A stretch of 64,000 bases of DNA from Streptomyces sp. SID8352 (lineage in GTDB: Bacteria; Actinomycetota; Actinomycetes; Streptomycetales; Streptomycetaceae), in the NCBI RefSeq assembly GCF_009862265.1, contig NZ_WWGX01000095.1, forward strand, positions 1-64,000. The letters run 5' to 3'. The position numbers and the translations under genes were made by a program. How positions within the stretch are numbered: position 1 is the stretch's first letter; each line of letters begins with the position of its first letter. Positions 1 through 8,636 of the stretch are shown piece after piece. The notes under the pieces are model-generated. The model saw nothing but the letters and a program-made list of their open reading frames with translations, made no database searches and had not been told where the DNA came from.

Positions 1-145
1 GCCACTCCGGAGCCCGCCCCCGGGCCCCCGCCGGGAGACGGGCCCGGCCCGCCCACCGGACACTTGCCCCACTCCGCCGCCGCCCCGCCTCCCCGCTCGC
101 ACCGGGGGCGGGGCGGCGGCCTTCCGCGCGCCCGGCGCCCGGCGC

Positions 146-243
146 CCGCCTGCCGCCTGCCGCCTGCCGCCTGCCGCCTGCCGCCTGCCGCCTGCCGCCT
201 GCCGCCTGCCGCCTGCCGCCTGCCGCCTGCCGCCTGCCGCCTG
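146..243. repeat. Tandem heptamer array (CCGCCTG x14)
   Basis: Fourteen uninterrupted perfect copies of the 7-mer CCGCCTG lie in the non-coding region before the padR gene. The unit length is not a multiple of three and no credible gene crosses the array. This looks like a slippage-prone simple repeat, not a CRISPR array, since it has no spacers. The rest of bases 1-274 is GC-rich and shows no gene. Confidence 0.95.
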
Positions 244-274
244 CGGGACGGCTACCGGAGGTCGCCGTTCCATC

Positions 275-393
275 GTCACGGAACCGTGACAAACGCGCTT
301 GACCTGCCCTTTCACCTCTCCCTCACACCATCGCCGAGGCACTGCACACCGTGCGTATACATCGTGCGTATACCCGCTGTGTAGAGTGCTCGC
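275..393 (+). promoter_or_regulatory. Promoter/operator region of the padR-ABC operon
   Basis: A 7-bp inverted repeat, GTCACGG-AA-CCGTGAC, sits at 275-290. The 11-mer CGTGCGTATAC occurs twice (350-360 and 363-373), each copy containing the palindrome GTATAC. A TAGAGT hexamer at 382-387 lies seven bases before the ATG at 394, so a leaderless transcript is possible. PadR proteins commonly autoregulate from such sites. That the repeats are the operator is inference. Confidence 0.5.
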
Positions 394-918
394 ATGTCCA
401 TCGGTCACACCCTCCTGGGACTCCTGGAGTCCGGTCCGCGCCACGGCTACGACCTCAAGCGCGCCTTCGACGAGAAGTTCGGCCACGACCGGCCGCTGCA
501 CTACGGCCAGGTCTACTCGACGATGTCCCGCCTGCTGAAGAACGGCCTCGTCGTGGTCGACGGCATAGAGGCGGGCGGCGGTCCCGAGCGCAAGCGGTAC
601 GCCGTCACCGACGCCGGGGTCACCGACGTCCAGCAGTGGCTCGGCACGCCCGAGAAGCCCGAGCCGTACCTCCAGTCGGTCCTCTACACCAAGGTCGTCC
701 TCGCGCTCCTCACCGGCCGCGACGCCGCCGACATCCTCGACACCCAGCGCTCGGAGCACCTGCGGAGCATGCGCATCCTCACCGACCGCAAGCGCGGCGG
801 CGACCTCGCCGACCAGCTCATCTGCGACCACGCCCTCTTCCACCTGGAGGCCGACCTGCGCTGGCTGGAGCTCACCGCGGCCCGTCTCGACCGCCTCCGC
901 GAGGTGGTGACCAAGTGA
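394..918 (+). CDS. PadR family transcriptional regulator
   Basis: A 174-aa PadR-type repressor. The N-terminal winged helix (about residues 5-80) has the family opening GHTLLGLLESGPRHGYDLKR and the tyrosine-rich recognition helix region HYGQVYSTMSRL. The C-terminal helical half fits the dimerisation arm (Vir_act_alpha_C). It is the first gene of a three-gene operon: its TGA overlaps the GTG start of the ABC ATPase, and that gene overlaps the permease. PadR regulators next to ABC exporters usually repress the pump until a drug-like ligand binds. Function is inferred from family and context; the ligand is unknown. Confidence 0.9.
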   Translation: MSIGHTLLGLLESGPRHGYDLKRAFDEKFGHDRPLHYGQVYSTMSRLLKNGLVVVDGIEAGGGPERKRYAVTDAGVTDVQQWLGTPEKPEPYLQSVLYTKVVLALLTGRDAADILDTQRSEHLRSMRILTDRKRGGDLADQLICDHALFHLEADLRWLELTAARLDRLREVVTK

Positions 919-1604
919 CTCCGCCGCCCGGTTCCCTGCTCTCGGCCGACCAGCTCCGCAAGGCCTACGGCCCGACCCTCGCCCTCGACGGCGCCGAGTT
1001 CTCCATCCACCCCGGCGAGGTCGTCGCCGTGATGGGGCCCTCGGGCTCCGGCAAGTCGACCCTGCTGCACTGCCTCGCCGGTATCGTGCCGCCCGACTCC
1101 GGCACCATCCTGTACGACGGGCGCGAGCTGTCCGCCATGGGCGACGCCGAGCGCAGCGCCCTGCGGCGCAGCGAGTTCGGGTTCGTCTTCCAGTTCGGCC
1201 AGCTCGTGCCGGAGCTGACCTGCGTCGAGAACGTCGCCCTGCCGCTGCGGCTGAACGGCACCCCCCGCAAGCAGGCCGAGCGCACCGCCCTCGGCTGGAT
1301 GGAGCGCCTGGAGGTCGACGACCTGCGCGGGAAGCGCCCCGGCGAGGTCTCCGGCGGCCAGGGCCAGCGGGTCGCCGTGGCCCGCTCGCTGGTCACCTCC
1401 CCCCGGGTGCTCTTCGCCGACGAGCCCACCGGCGCCCTGGACTCCCTCAACGGCGAGCGGGTGATGGAGCTGCTCACCGACGCGGCCCGGTCCAGCAACG
1501 CCGCCGTCGTCCTGGTCACGCACGAGGCCCGGGTGGCCGCGTACTCGGACCGCGAGATCGTCGTGCGGGACGGCCGCTCCCGCGACATGGAGCGTGCCGT
1601 ATGA
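915..1604 (+). CDS. ABC transporter ATP-binding protein (MacB/LolD type)
   Basis: A 229-aa ATPase. Walker A is GPSGSGKST near residue 41, the signature is SGGQGQR in place of the usual LSGGQQQR, Walker B is VLFADEPTG, and the H-loop is VTHEA. The GTG start at 915 shares bases with the padR stop, which indicates translational coupling; the frame is open further upstream but that part overlaps padR and is not family-like. The length fits the LolD/MacB/FtsE class, whose partners are FtsX-type permeases, and exactly such a gene follows with an ATGA overlap. The likely role is peptide or antibiotic export or envelope stress relief; the substrate cannot be read from the sequence. Confidence 0.93.
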   Translation: MTPPPGSLLSADQLRKAYGPTLALDGAEFSIHPGEVVAVMGPSGSGKSTLLHCLAGIVPPDSGTILYDGRELSAMGDAERSALRRSEFGFVFQFGQLVPELTCVENVALPLRLNGTPRKQAERTALGWMERLEVDDLRGKRPGEVSGGQGQRVAVARSLVTSPRVLFADEPTGALDSLNGERVMELLTDAARSSNAAVVLVTHEARVAAYSDREIVVRDGRSRDMERAV

Positions 1605-3943
1605 AGCTCCGCCAGTGGGCCGCGGACCTGGCCCTCGGCGTCCGCTTCACCCTCACCGGAGGGCGCGAGGGCTGGACCCGGGCGCTGCTGACGGCCGTCG
1701 GCGTCGGGCTCGGCGTGGCCCTGCTGCTGCTGACCACGGCCCTGCCGACCGCGCTCGACGCGCGGCACCGGCGCGAGGTCGCCCGCACCGACATCACCTA
1801 CATGGCCAACGACCTGGCGCGCGGGAAGGACACCCTGGTCGTCGCCAACGTCGACACGGACTTCCGCGACTCCAGTATCCGGGGCCGCGCCATGGAGGTG
1901 GAGGGGCCCGAGGCCCCGCTGCCCCCGGGCGTGGCGAAGTTCCCGGCCAAGGGCGAGATGGTGGTCTCCCCGGCGCTGCGGAAGCTGCTGGAGTCGGACG
2001 AGGGCGCACTGCTGCGCGAGCGGCTGCCGGACCGGATCGTCGGCACCATCGGGGAATCCGGACTGATCGGGTCCCAGGAGCTCGCCTACGTCCGGGGCGC
2101 CACCGGGCTCGCCCAGGAGATCGACGGCGGGCGGATCACCCGCATCGACCGCTTCGGCGACGCCGGCGCGAGCACCGAGCGGTCCGACCCGGTCCTCCTC
2201 CTGCTGATCCTGGTCGTCTTCGTGGTGCTGCTGATGCCGGTGACGGTGTTCATCGCGGCGGCCGTGCGGTTCGGCGGCGAGCGGCGCGACCGGCGGCTCG
2301 CGGCACTGCGCCTGGTGGGCTCCGACAGCCGCATGACCCGGCGCATCGCCGCCGGTGAGGCACTGGCGGGCGCGGTCCTCGGGCTGCTGCTCGGTGCCGT
2401 GTTCTTCCTGATCGGACGGCAACTCGCGGGCCACGCAGAGGTGTTCGACATCAGCGTGTTCCCCAGCTATCTCAATCCCTCCCCGCTGCTCGCCCTGGCG
2501 GTGGCGGTGGCGGTGCCGGCGACCGCGGTGCTGGTGACGCTGTTCGCGCTGCGCGGGGTGGCCATCGAACCGCTCGGCGTGGTGCGCACCGCCCGGCCCG
2601 CCCGGCGCCGGCTGTGGTGGCGGCTGCTGCTGCCGCTGGGCGGCCTGGGGCTGCTCTTCCCGATGATCGGCTACGGCCGGGACAACGGGGAGTTCAACCA
2701 GTTCATGGTGACCGGCGGGGTGGTGCTGCTGCTGGTCGGCGTGACCGCGCTGCTGCCGTGGATCGTGGAGACGGTCGTGGCCCGGCTGGGCGCGGGCCCG
2801 GTCTCCTGGCAGCTCGCGGTGCGCAGGCTCCAGTTGAGCAGCGGCTCGGCGGCCCGGATGGTCAACGGCATCGCGGTGGCCGTCGCGGGGGCGATCGCGC
2901 TGCAGATGCTCTTCGCCGGGGTCGACAGCTTCTACACCAAGTCCACGGGGAGGGACCCCTCCCTGGCCCAGATGGAGGTGACGGTGCGGGACAGCGCGGC
3001 CCTCGACGGGGCCCGGCAGAAATTCCGGGACACCCCGGGCGTCGACGCCGCCGTCGCCCTCTCCGAGGGCTACGCCGGCGACAAGGCCGTCGACCCGGAC
3101 GAGGGCACGTCCCTGACCGTGGGCGAGTGCGCGGCGCTGCGCGAGGTCGCGCGGCTCCCCTCCTGCCGCGACGGCGATGTGTTCGTCGTGCGCGGGGCCC
3201 AGTACGACGGGCAGCTCGACGTCATGGAGCTGGCCCGCAGGACCCCCGCCATGTACCTGGACCCGTCGTTCTCGGAGGGGGACGAGGGCAGGGAGATCGC
3301 CTGGCCGGTGCCCGCCGGCATCAAGGAGGCGATGCCGAAGAGCGGCCTGCTCATGGGCATCGACCGGGGCGGCTTCCTGATCACGCCGAAGGCCGCGCCG
3401 AAGGCGCTGGAGCCGGGACTGACCGGGCACCTCTACCTGAAGCTGGACGAGAGCGTGCCGGACGTGCGGGACAGGGCGCGGAACACGGCCATGGTGGTCG
3501 GCCCGCTGTCGCGTCCCGCGGTCTGGGCGGCCACCGAGCGCACCGACCGGTTCGACGCCATCCGCACGGGGCTGTTCGTCGGGGCGGCGTGCGTGCTGGG
3601 TCTGATCGGGGCGAGCCTGCTGGTCTCGCAACTGGAGCAGTTGCGCGAGCGCCGCAAGCTGCTGTCGGCGCTGGTCGCCTTCGGCACCCGGCGCCGCACC
3701 CTGAGCCTGTCGGTGCTCTGGCAGACGGCCGTCCCGATCGCGCTGGGCCTGCTGCTGGCGGTCGTCGTGGGGATGACGCTGGGGGTGGTCCTGCTGAAGA
3801 TGACGAGCACCCCGGTGCACGTCGACTGGGCCGGGATCGGGGCCATGACCGGGATCGGGGCCGGGGTGGTGCTGCTGGTCACCCTGCTCAGCCTGCCGCC
3901 GCTGCTGCGCCTGATGCGCCCGGAGGGGCTGCGCACGGAGTAG
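1601..3943 (+). CDS. FtsX-like (MacB-type) ABC permease
   Basis: A 780-aa membrane protein whose ATG overlaps the stop of its ATPase. It has an N-terminal membrane helix (about residues 25-48), a first extracytoplasmic region, and a cluster of hydrophobic helices near residues 195-385, including a LLLLILVVFVVLLMPVTVFI segment. A second large soluble region follows (about 440-640), with a C-terminal set of three helices to the end. This duplicated 4TM/3TM pattern with big periplasmic-type domains is that of two FtsX modules fused, common in Gram-positive drug and lantibiotic exporters. The transcript ends at a 17-bp hairpin just downstream. Confidence 0.9.
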   Translation: MKLRQWAADLALGVRFTLTGGREGWTRALLTAVGVGLGVALLLLTTALPTALDARHRREVARTDITYMANDLARGKDTLVVANVDTDFRDSSIRGRAMEVEGPEAPLPPGVAKFPAKGEMVVSPALRKLLESDEGALLRERLPDRIVGTIGESGLIGSQELAYVRGATGLAQEIDGGRITRIDRFGDAGASTERSDPVLLLLILVVFVVLLMPVTVFIAAAVRFGGERRDRRLAALRLVGSDSRMTRRIAAGEALAGAVLGLLLGAVFFLIGRQLAGHAEVFDISVFPSYLNPSPLLALAVAVAVPATAVLVTLFALRGVAIEPLGVVRTARPARRRLWWRLLLPLGGLGLLFPMIGYGRDNGEFNQFMVTGGVVLLLVGVTALLPWIVETVVARLGAGPVSWQLAVRRLQLSSGSAARMVNGIAVAVAGAIALQMLFAGVDSFYTKSTGRDPSLAQMEVTVRDSAALDGARQKFRDTPGVDAAVALSEGYAGDKAVDPDEGTSLTVGECAALREVARLPSCRDGDVFVVRGAQYDGQLDVMELARRTPAMYLDPSFSEGDEGREIAWPVPAGIKEAMPKSGLLMGIDRGGFLITPKAAPKALEPGLTGHLYLKLDESVPDVRDRARNTAMVVGPLSRPAVWAATERTDRFDAIRTGLFVGAACVLGLIGASLLVSQLEQLRERRKLLSALVAFGTRRRTLSLSVLWQTAVPIALGLLLAVVVGMTLGVVLLKMTSTPVHVDWAGIGAMTGIGAGVVLLVTLLSLPPLLRLMRPEGLRTE

Positions 3944-3967
3944 CGCCGACGCGCACGGGGGGGGTGC

Positions 3968-4007
3968 CGCCGCCGCGGCCCGGGTGGTGTCCCGGGCCGC
4001 GGCGGCG
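3968..4007. terminator. Bidirectional hairpin terminator between convergent genes
   Basis: A perfect 17-bp stem (left arm CGCCGCCGCGGCCCGGG) with a TGGTGT loop sits between the convergent permease and oxyR genes. There is no U-tract, as is usual in Streptomyces. Confidence 0.8.
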
Positions 4008-4014
4008 TCCCGCG

Positions 4015-4953
4015 TCAGACGTCGGCCAGGCGGACGGGGAGGTCCCGCATCGCCTCGCGCAGGGCGTCGGCCAACTGCTCGTACTCCGCGGAGCGGGCCG
4101 CGCCCGTGCGCATGGCGAGGGCGATGCGGCGGGTGGGGGCCGGGGCGGCGAAGGAGCCGGTCCGGAGCCGGCCCGAGTGGGACACCTCCACCCGGACCGC
4201 GGTGCGCGGCAGCAGGGTCACCCCGAGGCCGCCGGCGACCAGTTGCACCAGGGTCGACAGCCCGGCCGCGGTGGTCGTGGCCGGGATGTTCGCGCGGCCC
4301 GCCTCGCGGCAGATGTCGAGTGCCTGGTCGCGCAGGCAGTGCCCCTCGTCGAGCAGCAGCAGCGGCAGTTCGCGCAGCACCGAGCGGTCGATGCCGTCCC
4401 GGCCGCCGAGCGGGTGGCCCGTCGGGGCGACGAGCACGAAGTCCTCGTCGAACAGGGGCAGTTCGGTGACCCCCGGCGCCCCGAGCGGCACCGCGAGGAG
4501 CAGCAGGTCGAGGCGGCCGGTCGCCAGTCCGTCCAGCAGGCTCGCGGTCTGCTCCTCGTGCACCTGGGGGTCGAGGTCCGGGTACCGGTCGTGCGTCAGC
4601 CGCAGCACGGTGGGCAGCAGGTACGGCGCCACCGTGGGGATCACCCCGAGCCGCAGCGGGCCGGTGAACGGCGCCCGCACCGCCTCCGCCTCCTCCATCA
4701 GCGAGCCGACCTCGGCGAGGACCGCCTTGGCCCGCACCGCGATCCGGGCCCCCGCCGGGGAGAGCAGCACCTTGCGCGTCGTACGCTCCAACAGGGTGAC
4801 ACCGAGTGTCTCCTCCAGCGCCGAGACGGCGCCCGAGAGGGCCGGCTGGCTCATCCCGATCGCGGCGGCGGCGTCGCGGAAGTGCAGATGTTCCGCGACC
4901 GCCGCGAAGGCCCGCAGCTGGGAGAGACTGGGCTGCCGTTTCTTGCTGGACAT
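4015..4953 (-). CDS. oxyR: OxyR, peroxide-sensing LysR-type regulator
   Basis: A 312-aa LysR-family activator. The N-terminal helix-turn-helix is at about residues 8-68. The C-terminal sensor domain holds the peroxide-sensing pair in GHCLRDQALDIC, Cys206 and Cys215, matching the redox cysteines of E. coli OxyR. The ATG at 4953 is preceded by GGAGGTGGCTATCA; a longer reading frame upstream crosses ahpC-ahpD and is not real. It is divergent from ahpC-ahpD, which it presumably activates after disulfide formation. In S. coelicolor OxyR is known to control ahpCD; the same is inferred here from gene order. Confidence 0.96.
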   Translation of the reverse strand: MSSKKRQPSLSQLRAFAAVAEHLHFRDAAAAIGMSQPALSGAVSALEETLGVTLLERTTRKVLLSPAGARIAVRAKAVLAEVGSLMEEAEAVRAPFTGPLRLGVIPTVAPYLLPTVLRLTHDRYPDLDPQVHEEQTASLLDGLATGRLDLLLLAVPLGAPGVTELPLFDEDFVLVAPTGHPLGGRDGIDRSVLRELPLLLLDEGHCLRDQALDICREAGRANIPATTTAAGLSTLVQLVAGGLGVTLLPRTAVRVEVSHSGRLRTGSFAAPAPTRRIALAMRTGAARSAEYEQLADALREAMRDLPVRLADV

Positions 4954-5085
4954 TGATAGCCACCTCCGATCAACACGACCGAGTGTAGCTATTTCCGTAA
5001 TCAATGCACCCTGTGCCAACATCAACGGTGTCCAACCCACGGGAAACACTGCAAAACGGATGTCTCCCTGCTGCAAGGAGTGCGC
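4954..5085. promoter_or_regulatory. oxyR-ahpC divergent promoter region
   Basis: A 132-bp intergenic segment, locally more AT-rich than its surroundings. It holds GATAG at the oxyR end and CTATT some 30 bases away, compatible with the spaced LysR/OxyR ATAG-N7-CTAT type of contact. The oxyR Shine-Dalgarno lies in the minus strand at the left edge and AAGGAG for ahpC at 5075-5080. The exact OxyR footprint cannot be fixed by eye. Confidence 0.55.
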
Positions 5086-5640
5086 GTGCTCACTGTCGGT
5101 GACAAGTTCCCCGAGTTCGATCTGACCGCCTGCGTCTCGCTGGAGAAGGGCAAGGAGTTCGAGCAGATCGACCACAAGACCTACGAGGGCAAGTGGAAGG
5201 TCGTCTTCGCCTGGCCCAAGGACTTCACCTTCGTGTGCCCGACCGAGATCGCGGCGTTCGGCAAGCTGAACGACGAGTTCGCCGACCGCGACGCCCAGGT
5301 CCTCGGCTTCTCCGGTGACTCCGAGTTCGTCCACCACGCCTGGCGCAAGGACCACCCGGACCTCACCGACCTGCCCTTCCCGATGATGGCCGACTCCAAG
5401 CACGAGCTGATGCGCGCGCTGGGCATCGAGGGCGAGGACGGCTTCGCGCAGCGCGCCGTCTTCATCGTGGACCAGAACAACGAGATCCAGTTCACCATGG
5501 TGACCGCCGGTTCCGTCGGCCGGAACCCGAAGGAGGTCCTGCGGGTGCTGGACGCCCTGCAGACCGACGAGCTCTGCCCGTGCAACTGGAGCAAGGGCGA
5601 CGAGACCCTCGACCCGGTCGCGCTGCTCTCCGGGGAGTGA
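5086..5640 (+). CDS. ahpC: AhpC, alkyl hydroperoxide reductase (2-Cys peroxiredoxin)
   Basis: A 184-aa typical 2-Cys peroxiredoxin that reduces hydrogen peroxide and organic hydroperoxides in the cytoplasm. The peroxidatic cysteine is in DFTFVCPTEI (about Cys51) and the resolving cysteine in DELCPCNWSKGD near residue 166. I chose the GTG at 5086 over the one at 5080 because the AAGGAG at 5075-5080 then has a 5-base spacer, whereas 5080 lies inside it. It forms an operon with ahpD six bases downstream and is divergent from oxyR. Confidence 0.96.
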   Translation: MLTVGDKFPEFDLTACVSLEKGKEFEQIDHKTYEGKWKVVFAWPKDFTFVCPTEIAAFGKLNDEFADRDAQVLGFSGDSEFVHHAWRKDHPDLTDLPFPMMADSKHELMRALGIEGEDGFAQRAVFIVDQNNEIQFTMVTAGSVGRNPKEVLRVLDALQTDELCPCNWSKGDETLDPVALLSGE

Positions 5641-5646
5641 ACTGAC

Positions 5647-6183
5647 ATGTCCCTCGACTCCCTGAAGTCCGCCATACCGGACTACGCCAAGGACCTGAAG
5701 CTCAACCTGGGCTCGGTCATCGGCAACTCCGACCTCCCGGCCCAGCAGCTCTGGGGCACCGTGCTGGCGACCGCGATCGCCTCGCGCTCCCCGATCGTGC
5801 TGCGCGAGCTGGAGCCGGAGGCGAAGGCGAACCTGTCGCCCGAGGCGTACACGGCCGCCAAGGCCGCCGCCGCGATCATGGCGATGAACAACGTCTTCTA
5901 CCGCACCCGGCACCTGCTGTCGGACCACGAGTACGGCACCCTGCGCGCCGGACTGCGGATGAACGTGATCGGCAACCCGGGCGTCGACAAGGTCGACTTC
6001 GAGCTGTGGTCCTTCGCGGTCTCCGCCGTCAACGGCTGCGGCATGTGCCTGGACTCGCACGAGCAGGTGCTCCGCAAGGCCGGCATGGACCGCGACACGA
6101 TCCAGGAGGCGTTCAAGATCGCCGCCGTGATCGAGGCCGTCGGCGCCACGCTGGACGCCGAGGCGGTCCTCGCCGCCCAGTAG
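5647..6183 (+). CDS. ahpD: AhpD, alkylhydroperoxidase/AhpC reductant
   Basis: A 178-aa protein of the carboxymuconolactone decarboxylase/AhpD fold. The catalytic CxxC is CGMC (Cys131/Cys134), with His138 and Glu119 as the family's proton relay. AhpD supplies electrons to AhpC in actinobacteria in place of AhpF, in known systems through a lipoamide carrier. It is co-transcribed with ahpC and followed by a clear hairpin terminator. Confidence 0.96.
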   Translation: MSLDSLKSAIPDYAKDLKLNLGSVIGNSDLPAQQLWGTVLATAIASRSPIVLRELEPEAKANLSPEAYTAAKAAAAIMAMNNVFYRTRHLLSDHEYGTLRAGLRMNVIGNPGVDKVDFELWSFAVSAVNGCGMCLDSHEQVLRKAGMDRDTIQEAFKIAAVIEAVGATLDAEAVLAAQ

Positions 6184-6215
6184 TACCGCCGGTCCCGCGC
6201 GAGGCGGAACACGGC

Positions 6216-6252
6216 ACGGGCCCCGTCCACCGAACCGGTGGGCGGGGCCCGT
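6216..6252 (+). terminator. Terminator of ahpC-ahpD
   Basis: The arms ACGGGCCCCG(T)CCACCG and CGGTGG(G)CGGGGCCCGT pair around an AAC loop with one internal mismatch. It lies 33 bases after the ahpD stop. Confidence 0.85.
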
Positions 6253-6364
6253 TCGTGTGCGCGCGGGCCCCGGGCCTTCGTACGGGACGTACTCGAAGGC
6301 CGGGGTCGGTGCGGCGGGAGTGCGTGCGCGGCGCCGCGCGGCGGACGGGAACGCCGGACGGGCC

Positions 6365-7756
6365 TCAGCGGGCGGGCGGTTCCGGCGGGGGTGAGTCCTC
6401 GGGCGGGCGCGGCCCCGCCTCGGGCGCGGCGTCGGCCGCGGTGGCGCCCAGAGGCCTCGGCGCCTGCCGCACCGCCGACTCCCGGGAGTACGCCCGCAGA
6501 TAGCCGACGACCGTGTTGGCCACCGCCACCAGCGGGACCGCGACCACCGCGCCGCCGATGCCGGCCACCATGCCGCCGGCCGCCACCGACAGCACCACCG
6601 CCAGCGGATGGACCCGCACCGCGCGGCCCAGGATGAACGGCTGCAGGATGTGGCCCTCGATCTGCTGCACCAGCAGGACCACGACGAGCGTCATCACCGC
6701 CGCGAAGACGCCCTGGGTCACCAGCGCCACGACGACCGCCAGCGCCCCCGACATCACGGCGCCGACCAGCGGGATGAAGGCGAACAGGAAGATGAACACG
6801 GCCAGCGGCACGGCCATCGGCACATGCAGGAAGTAGATGCCGAGACCGATGAAGATGGCGTCGATCAGCGCGACGATCACGGTGCCGCGCACATAGGCCG
6901 TCAGCGTCCGCCAGGCGCGCGGGCCGGCGCCGGCCACACCGGGCCGGGCCGCCGCCGGCACCAGCTTCAGCGTCCACTCCCAGATGCGCTTGCCGTCGTA
7001 GAGCAGGAAGAGCGTCGAGAAGACCGCCAGCAGGATGCCGGTCAGCGCCTCGACGACGACCGTGACGCCCTCCAGTCCGGCGGACGTTATCTGGTCGCTG
7101 TTGGCGCCGACCGCTTCGCGCAGGCTCTTGGCGATCTCGTTGATCTGCTTGTCGGTGACGTGCAGCGGGCTGTTCAGCAGCCACTTGCGCAACTCGTCGA
7201 TGCCGCTCTGGATCTGCGAGGAGAGGTCGTCGATGTTCTCCATGACCTGCCAGGTCACGAACCAGCCGATCAGCCCCATCACCACGAACCCGAGGATCGC
7301 GGTCAGCGCGGTGGCGAGCGCGCGCGGGACCCCGCGCCGCCGCAGCCGCGCCACGGTCGGCTGGAGCAGCGCCGTGATCAGCAGGGCGACCACGAAGGCC
7401 AGCACCACCAGCCGCACCGCGCTGATGACCCGCATCAGCACCCACACGGTGCCGGCGAGGACCAGCAGCCTCCACCCGGCCTCGGCCGCGACCCGCACAC
7501 CCCAGGGCACGGCCTGCGCCGGATCGGGACGGGCGGGTGCCGCGACGGTGCCGGTCTGCCCCGGTTCGCCGGGCCGCCCGTGCTCCGGCGAGGCGTCCGC
7601 GTCGCGCGCGGGCTCCGGGCCGGCGTCGGCGAGGCCGCCGACGGGGCGGTGCGGATCGTCGTCCCACTCCGCCTCGGCCCGGCGCTGGTCCAGCCGGTTG
7701 CCGAGCCGGGTCAGTCCGGAACCCACTCGGCCCAGCCATCCTGGCACTCGCGACAT
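6365..7756 (-). CDS. AI-2E/PerM family membrane protein
   Basis: A 463-aa integral membrane protein of the AI-2E transporter (PerM/YhhT, UPF0118) family. The first 95 or so residues are a charged, proline-rich cytoplasmic tail. Seven to eight hydrophobic segments follow, with the family block ALVTQG and the conserved QQIEGHILQPFILGRAVRVHP region near the C terminus. The ATG at 7756 is preceded by AGAGGAC. Members have been linked to autoinducer export, sodium/proton antiport or peptidoglycan-related transport; none can be chosen here. Confidence 0.9.
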   Translation of the reverse strand: MSRVPGWLGRVGSGLTRLGNRLDQRRAEAEWDDDPHRPVGGLADAGPEPARDADASPEHGRPGEPGQTGTVAAPARPDPAQAVPWGVRVAAEAGWRLLVLAGTVWVLMRVISAVRLVVLAFVVALLITALLQPTVARLRRRGVPRALATALTAILGFVVMGLIGWFVTWQVMENIDDLSSQIQSGIDELRKWLLNSPLHVTDKQINEIAKSLREAVGANSDQITSAGLEGVTVVVEALTGILLAVFSTLFLLYDGKRIWEWTLKLVPAAARPGVAGAGPRAWRTLTAYVRGTVIVALIDAIFIGLGIYFLHVPMAVPLAVFIFLFAFIPLVGAVMSGALAVVVALVTQGVFAAVMTLVVVLLVQQIEGHILQPFILGRAVRVHPLAVVLSVAAGGMVAGIGGAVVAVPLVAVANTVVGYLRAYSRESAVRQAPRPLGATAADAAPEAGPRPPEDSPPPEPPAR

Positions 7757-7837
7757 GTTCCGTCCTCTTCCCCCGACTCTCCCCACCACTCCCCCTGGAG
7801 CCGTACCGGTCCGACGGTACACGGGGGGCACGCGAAA

Positions 7838-7865
7838 GCCCCTCACCGAAAGGACGGTGAGGGGC
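7838..7865 (-). terminator. Terminator of the SLT transglycosylase gene
   Basis: An 11-bp perfect stem (GCCCCTCACCG with CGGTGAGGGGC) around a 6-base loop. Read on the minus strand it is followed by CTTTC. It lies about 50 bases after the stop of the gene at 7914. Confidence 0.8.
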
Positions 7866-7913
7866 CGCGCGCGGTCGGGCGCCGGGGGCGGGGAGCCGCC
7901 GGTCGGCGACGGC

Positions 7914-8636
7914 TCAGTACCAGTGGTTGGCCTGCCAGAAGCTCCACGCCCCGCAGGGGCTGCCGTAGCGGCCGTTCATGTAGTTGAGGCCCCACTTGAT
8001 CTGGGTGACCGGGTTGGTCTGCCAGTCCGAGCCCACGGAGGACATCTTGGAACCGGGCAGGGCCTGGAAGAGGCCGTAGGCGCCGGAGGACGGGTTGACG
8101 GCGCGGTAGTTCCAGCTCGACTCGTGGTTCACGATGTTGCTGAAGCACTGCCACTGGCCGCTGGGCACCATGCCGCGGGCCAGCGACTGGATCTGGCCGA
8201 TGCTGTAGGAGCCCTGGACCGCGCCGACGGCGGGGGCGCTGGCGGAGGCGGCCTCGCGCTGGGCGGCGCGACTGGCCGCCGCTTCCTCCTCGGCCCGCTT
8301 CTTGGCCTCCTCGGCGGCCTTCTGCGCCTTCTCCGCGCGCTCCTTCTTGGCGACGGCGGTCTCGGCGGCGGCCTTGCGGGCGGCCTCCTCGGCGTCCTTC
8401 TTGGCACCGGCGTCCGCGGCGATGGCCTGAACACTGGCCTGCTGCGTCAGGGACGCGGTCTGCACCTGGGCCTGCTGCCCCACGGGGAGGTCCGCGAGCA
8501 GCGTCGTGCCTGCTGCCGTCGCTTCCGCGTCGTGGCTCTGCCCGGTGCTGCCCGAGGCAACACCGACGACGCTTCCGACAGCGGTGACCGCGGTGGCCGA
8601 AGCCACTGCGAATCCCCGGACCGAGATCCGGCTCAC
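7914..8636 (-). CDS. Secreted lytic transglycosylase-like (SLT) protein
   Basis: A 240-aa secreted protein. The Sec signal peptide covers about residues 1-30 (VASATAVTAVGSVVGVASG). An alanine/lysine/glutamate-rich coiled coil spans about 75-130. The C-terminal SLT/lysozyme-fold domain contains NHESSWNYRAVNPSSGAYGL, whose glutamate is the catalytic acid, and a QWGLNYMNGRYG-like motif seen here as KWGLNYMNGRYG. The GTG start at 8636 has GGAAGG upstream. It probably trims or remodels peptidoglycan during growth or germination, like the Rpf/SLT proteins of streptomycetes. Confidence 0.92.
   Translation of the reverse strand: MSRISVRGFAVASATAVTAVGSVVGVASGSTGQSHDAEATAAGTTLLADLPVGQQAQVQTASLTQQASVQAIAADAGAKKDAEEAARKAAAETAVAKKERAEKAQKAAEEAKKRAEEEAAASRAAQREAASASAPAVGAVQGSYSIGQIQSLARGMVPSGQWQCFSNIVNHESSWNYRAVNPSSGAYGLFQALPGSKMSSVGSDWQTNPVTQIKWGLNYMNGRYGSPCGAWSFWQANHWY

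Noticed and set aside
146-243. CRISPR array
   Set aside because: Repeat units are 7 bp, directly contiguous, without spacers, and no cas genes are present. The same holds for the pentamers at 61471-61585.
965-4963. Very long minus-strand open frame (1332 codons) opposite the ABC transporter genes
   Set aside because: It is the mirror of strongly biased plus-strand genes; its translation is His/Gln/Arg/Pro-rich with no domain. Only the oxyR part on that strand, in a different frame, is real.
4954-6060. Upstream extension of the oxyR frame across ahpC-ahpD
   Set aside because: The extension is antisense to two clear genes, and the ATG at 4953 has an excellent ribosome site and the family start.
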